Translations under genes and position numbers: made by a program | Part shown: positions 5,367 through 7,886 of the stretch, one piece after another | Layout: each line of letters starts with the position of its first letter | Numbering within the stretch: the first letter of the stretch is position 1 | Assembly: GCA_026914095.1 (NCBI GenBank) | Contig: JAPPIY010000144.1 | Span: 1 to 7,886 of the forward strand | DNA: 7,886 nt | Reading direction: 5' to 3' | Origin: Oligoflexia bacterium | GTDB taxonomy: Bacteria; Bdellovibrionota; Bdellovibrionia; Bdellovibrionales; UBA1609 | The notes under the pieces: model-generated | Database searches by the model: none | Told to the model about the DNA's origin: nothing | Seen by the model: the letters and a program-made list of their open reading frames with translations, nothing else

Positions 5367-7721
5367 TTAAAAATTTCCGCCTCCTGCCTCCATTTCCACA
5401 AGGGCAAGTTTTTGCGAGAACTTGCTCTGTTGGAGTTCCATTTGCTGGAGGAAAGACGGAACAAGTTGGCCTGAAACTTCAAATAGAACGGATGTATTTA
5501 GAAATTTCCGTTTTTGAGCCTGCCTGCAAACTTTTGTTTCCAAAGGATAGAAAAATGCTGTGTCAATCCTATCAAACTGCGATAAAACAGAAAAATAAAA
5601 AGACCTCTTTTGAAAAAATGCGACTAAAAGCGGGGAAACAGCGAATTTAAAACGACTTGGCCTAAAAAAGGCAAAGCTTTTTGGCTTTTCTTTCTTTTGA
5701 ACAAAGGCTAAATCTTTTGCTACATTTAAAGCCTCTTGAACATCTGGCCTTGAAAAATACTTTTTCTTGTCTTCTTCCATTTCAGATTTTTCTTCTGCTT
5801 TTTCTTCTTCCTCTCTTTTATTTTTTCCTTCTAAAACCTCAGCAATACTCACTTTTTTTTGATTTTTCTCTTTTTGTTGAATCTCAGCCAGACTTTTCTT
5901 GATCTTTATAAAATCCTCGCTTTTAGCAATTCTCTTTTGAGACTGCTCCTTCAATTTTTTAATAATTGTTTTGTCAATAGGCTTCCAATTTTTCTTTCCT
6001 CTTGCAAATATTTCCATGGGGCTTGATTTGAAACTCTTGATTTTTTTTGAAGGCAAAACATAGTCTAGACTTTTTTCATTGATTTTCTCTATATTAAAGA
6101 CGCTTGGGAAAGCAATATCTGAGATAACACCTTCTTTTTGTGTGGAGCGGCCGCTTGGAATAAAATACAAGCCCACTGTTGTTTTTAAAGCGCCCAGCTT
6201 ATTGGGCAAAACCTCTACAGATTGAACACTTCCCTTTCCAAAAGTGTGATCTCCGCCCACAACAACAGCTCTTTGGTAATCCTGCAAAGTCCCTGCCACA
6301 ATTTCACTGGCGCTGGCGCTGAGTCTATTGACAAGCACAACTAAAGGCCCTGTATAAAAAACCCTTTCATCTCTGTCCTTAAAAGTATAGGTTTTATTAT
6401 TTTTTCTCTCTGACTGCTTGACTACATTTCCAACAGAAAAAAACAAACCGCTTAACTCAACCGCCTCATCTAAAGATCCTCCCCTATTGTAAGACAAATC
6501 TAAGACAAGAGCTTGTATGTTTTGCCGATTTGCCGAAAATAACAGTCTTTTTACATCTCGGCTCACCGATTTGCCAAAAACACCTGAACCATAAAAAGAA
6601 GGCACTTTTATCAAACCTATCTTATAACCAGCCCCGGCTTTGCCTTTTATATTATGATAAGAGATAGAAGCCTCCTCCTCTATTAAATCCACACGATCCC
6701 TGATGAGCCGGACAACAAAAATTTTATTTTTCCCTTTTTTTTGCGCTCTGGAAATTTGTAAATAAACGGGTGTTCCTTTAGGGCCTCTTATGATGGAAAC
6801 AACATCTTCTATTCTCTCTCCAAAAATATTAACCCATTGATTCGGTTTTTGCCCTACCTTTAAAATTTTATCTTTAACCTGTATTTGCTTTGACCGGGCC
6901 GCCACACCTCCTGGAATCAATTTTTCCACAATAGTATAACCAAAACGAGAGCTTAAGGAAGCTCCGATCCCCTCTAGCTTCAAGTTCATAGAAATATTAA
7001 ACTCTTCCAAATCTTCATTATCCATATAGCTTGAATGAGAATCTAAAGTTTGGCTGTAGGCGCTAAGATAGTTGGAAAACCATTTGGTTGGCTTGCAAGC
7101 TGTAAAGCTGTTTTTACTTTTTCTCTTACATTCTCTCCTCTCTTTCCGATTGAGTTGAGGCTTCCAAGACTGAACCTGTTTATTGAGATTATTAAGTATG
7201 TAAGAAACTTGCTCTACCGATTTTTTTAAATCCTTTTCAAATAAAAAAACATTAGCTACATGGTATTGAATATAGCTTTTCATTCTTAAATTAGCCGATT
7301 TTGCATCCTTGGGGCGCTGTTTTAAATCTTCATCTGTGGTATAAGTTAATTTTTTATCAAATGAAAACCCATGGCTTAAATACTCTTTAGCAAAAGCCGT
7401 TCGCTCCTTCACCCTCCTAGAGTAAATATTATAAATAGAGTAAAGCCCGTTGCATTTTCTATTTTTTAAGTCTCTAAAAAGCCTCTTATTTTTTCTTCTG
7501 ATATTCTCTATATCTGACTTTAGGAAATAGACTTTTTCACTGTCCAAGTTTTTAATAAACTGATTTAAAGTTCGGGTTTTTAAGGCATTTGTCATCTGAT
7601 TATATAAAATATGATTTTTTAAAAACCGTATTTGTATGTAATAAACCTGGTTGCAAGACAATTCATTGCTTTGAGAGTAAAAAGAGAAAAATAAAAAAAT
7701 AAATATTGTCAGTTTTTTCAT
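5367..7721 (-). CDS. prc: Periplasmic tail-specific (C-terminal processing) protease, S41 family
   Basis: This 784-residue secreted protease cuts proteins at their C-termini in the periplasm. The order is a signal peptide (MKKLTIFIFLFFSFYS, 1-16), a long helical N-terminal region, a PDZ domain (about 240-345), the S41 catalytic domain with the DLSYNRGGSLDEA core (408-420), and a C-terminal helical region ending near RPDVQEALNVAKDLAF (658-673). The catalytic Ser is S470 in RLSASASE and the Lys is K496 in TFGKGSVQ. D481 also matches Prc, at the family spacing. I chose ATG 7721 because it gives the signal peptide and has AAGGA seven bases upstream (7729-7733). The in-frame TTG at 7808 would overlap the promoter. 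The last 105 or so residues (680-784) are Phe-rich and unlike the family, which usually ends near residue 680. They may result from a lost stop. Confidence 0.9.
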   Translation of the reverse strand: MKKLTIFIFLFFSFYSQSNELSCNQVYYIQIRFLKNHILYNQMTNALKTRTLNQFIKNLDSEKVYFLKSDIENIRRKNKRLFRDLKNRKCNGLYSIYNIYSRRVKERTAFAKEYLSHGFSFDKKLTYTTDEDLKQRPKDAKSANLRMKSYIQYHVANVFLFEKDLKKSVEQVSYILNNLNKQVQSWKPQLNRKERRECKRKSKNSFTACKPTKWFSNYLSAYSQTLDSHSSYMDNEDLEEFNISMNLKLEGIGASLSSRFGYTIVEKLIPGGVAARSKQIQVKDKILKVGQKPNQWVNIFGERIEDVVSIIRGPKGTPVYLQISRAQKKGKNKIFVVRLIRDRVDLIEEEASISYHNIKGKAGAGYKIGLIKVPSFYGSGVFGKSVSRDVKRLLFSANRQNIQALVLDLSYNRGGSLDEAVELSGLFFSVGNVVKQSERKNNKTYTFKDRDERVFYTGPLVVLVNRLSASASEIVAGTLQDYQRAVVVGGDHTFGKGSVQSVEVLPNKLGALKTTVGLYFIPSGRSTQKEGVISDIAFPSVFNIEKINEKSLDYVLPSKKIKSFKSSPMEIFARGKKNWKPIDKTIIKKLKEQSQKRIAKSEDFIKIKKSLAEIQQKEKNQKKVSIAEVLEGKNKREEEEKAEEKSEMEEDKKKYFSRPDVQEALNVAKDLAFVQKKEKPKSFAFFRPSRFKFAVSPLLVAFFQKRSFYFSVLSQFDRIDTAFFYPLETKVCRQAQKRKFLNTSVLFEVSGQLVPSFLQQMELQQSKFSQKLALVEMEAGGGNF
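5375..5461. repeat. GC-richer foldable stretch at the 3' end of the protease gene
   Basis: Nested inverted repeats are visible. TTCCG (5375-5379) pairs with CGGAA (5457-5461). CCTCC (5380-5384 or 5387-5391) pairs with GGAGG (5447-5451). GCAAGTT (5404-5410) pairs with AACTTGC (5419-5425) across an 8-base loop. TCCACA with AG extends the inner stem to about 15 pairs with bulges. GC content here is clearly higher than in its surroundings. It lies within the last codons of the atypical protease tail. It could be a dispersed repeat, a structured RNA end, or coding sequence of the opposite strand. Confidence 0.45.
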
Positions 7722-7779
7722 CTCTATATCCTTGGCTTTCCCGCCATTTCTCAGTAAAACATTTAAGCCAGCAGATGTC

Positions 7780-7808
7780 AGTGTAATAAATAGAGAGAAT
7801 TGAGTCAA
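7780..7808 (-). promoter_or_regulatory. prc: Sigma-70-type promoter for the protease gene
   Basis: On the minus strand TTGACT (7803-7808) is followed after exactly 17 bp by TACACT (7780-7785). This predicts a start near 7773 and a leader of about 50 nt before ATG 7721. It lies just after the stop of the upstream gene, so the protease can be transcribed independently. The -35 matches five of six consensus bases and the -10 matches four. Confidence 0.5.
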
Positions 7809-7816
7809 GCTAGGAC

Positions 7817-7886
7817 TTAAGGCTGAATAGGGCCTTTATTGTATTGTTTCATCCATAGAGAAACACTTTCAAATAACTCTGGAGCC
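7817..7886 (-). CDS. C-terminal end of an unidentified protein (partial, 5' end beyond window)
   Basis: The minus-strand frame is open from the window edge to TAA (7817-7819) and encodes the C-terminal 22 residues APELFESVSLWMKQYNKGPI plus QP. Amphipathic composition and balanced amino-acid use look like a genuine protein end. The fragment is too short to assign a family. It is followed by the protease gene on the same strand, with 95 bp between stop and start and a promoter in the gap, so the two may be separately expressed. Confidence 0.5.
   Translation of the reverse strand, partial: APELFESVSLWMKQYNKGPIQP

Noticed and set aside
5681..5902. Plus-strand Phe/Leu-rich ORF of 73 codons
   Set aside because: It is antisense to the charged Lys/Glu-rich region of the protease, and its composition is what an antisense shadow would show.
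7721..7808. 29-residue N-terminal extension of the protease from TTG 7808
   Set aside because: That TTG is part of the -35 box. The ATG at 7721 has a proper Shine-Dalgarno and begins a signal peptide.

Overview
This is an AT-rich window, roughly 35% GC by eye, from a bacterial chromosome. It has conserved housekeeping genes at both ends and a decayed accessory stretch in the middle. The topoisomerase I tail, the long Prc-type protease and the paired 2-oxoacid dehydrogenase E1 subunits fit a Gram-negative proteobacterium-like lineage. Something near the Bdellovibrionota, or another AT-rich host-associated group, is my best guess. That placement is weak and rests on protein style alone.

Layout. 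The plus strand opens with the 3' end of topA (2-382). Positions 591-1610 hold a broken gene for an AlbA_2 (Schlafen-type)/GHKL-ATPase protein with two mappable single-base frameshifts. A short secreted ankyrin-repeat-like protein follows (1731-2240). Between it and a small convergent membrane-protein ORF (2445-2762, minus) lies a repeat-rich zone with two inverted REP-like hairpins. At 2753-2905 is a 50-codon plus-strand scrap resembling the C-terminus of a type III restriction endonuclease (Res) subunit. Together, 591-2905 reads as a graveyard of defence and accessory genes.

From 3045 to the end everything recognisable is on the minus strand. In order of transcription these are the last 22 codons of an unidentified gene (7817-7886), a promoter (7780-7808), a periplasmic tail-specific protease (5367-7721), E1 alpha (4324-5328) and E1 beta (3045-4097). 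E1 alpha and E1 beta should form the thiamine-diphosphate-dependent first component of a pyruvate or branched-chain 2-oxoacid dehydrogenase. No E2 or E3 gene is in the window. The 226-bp gap between them is largely filled by a roughly 107-bp element with imperfect terminal inverted repeats and an 8-bp flanking direct repeat.

The most interesting signal is a motif, GTYAAR-N2-TATAAT, that occurs five times with constant spacing, always outside the confidently identified genes. Four copies form two pairs in which the TATAAT reads outward, as if they were the ends of small mobile elements that carry outward-facing -10 boxes. One copy sits where it could drive E1 beta. A second point is the roughly 105-residue Phe-rich, family-atypical tail of the protease. 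It ends in a GC-richer, strongly foldable stretch (5375-5461), and the opposite strand is open there.
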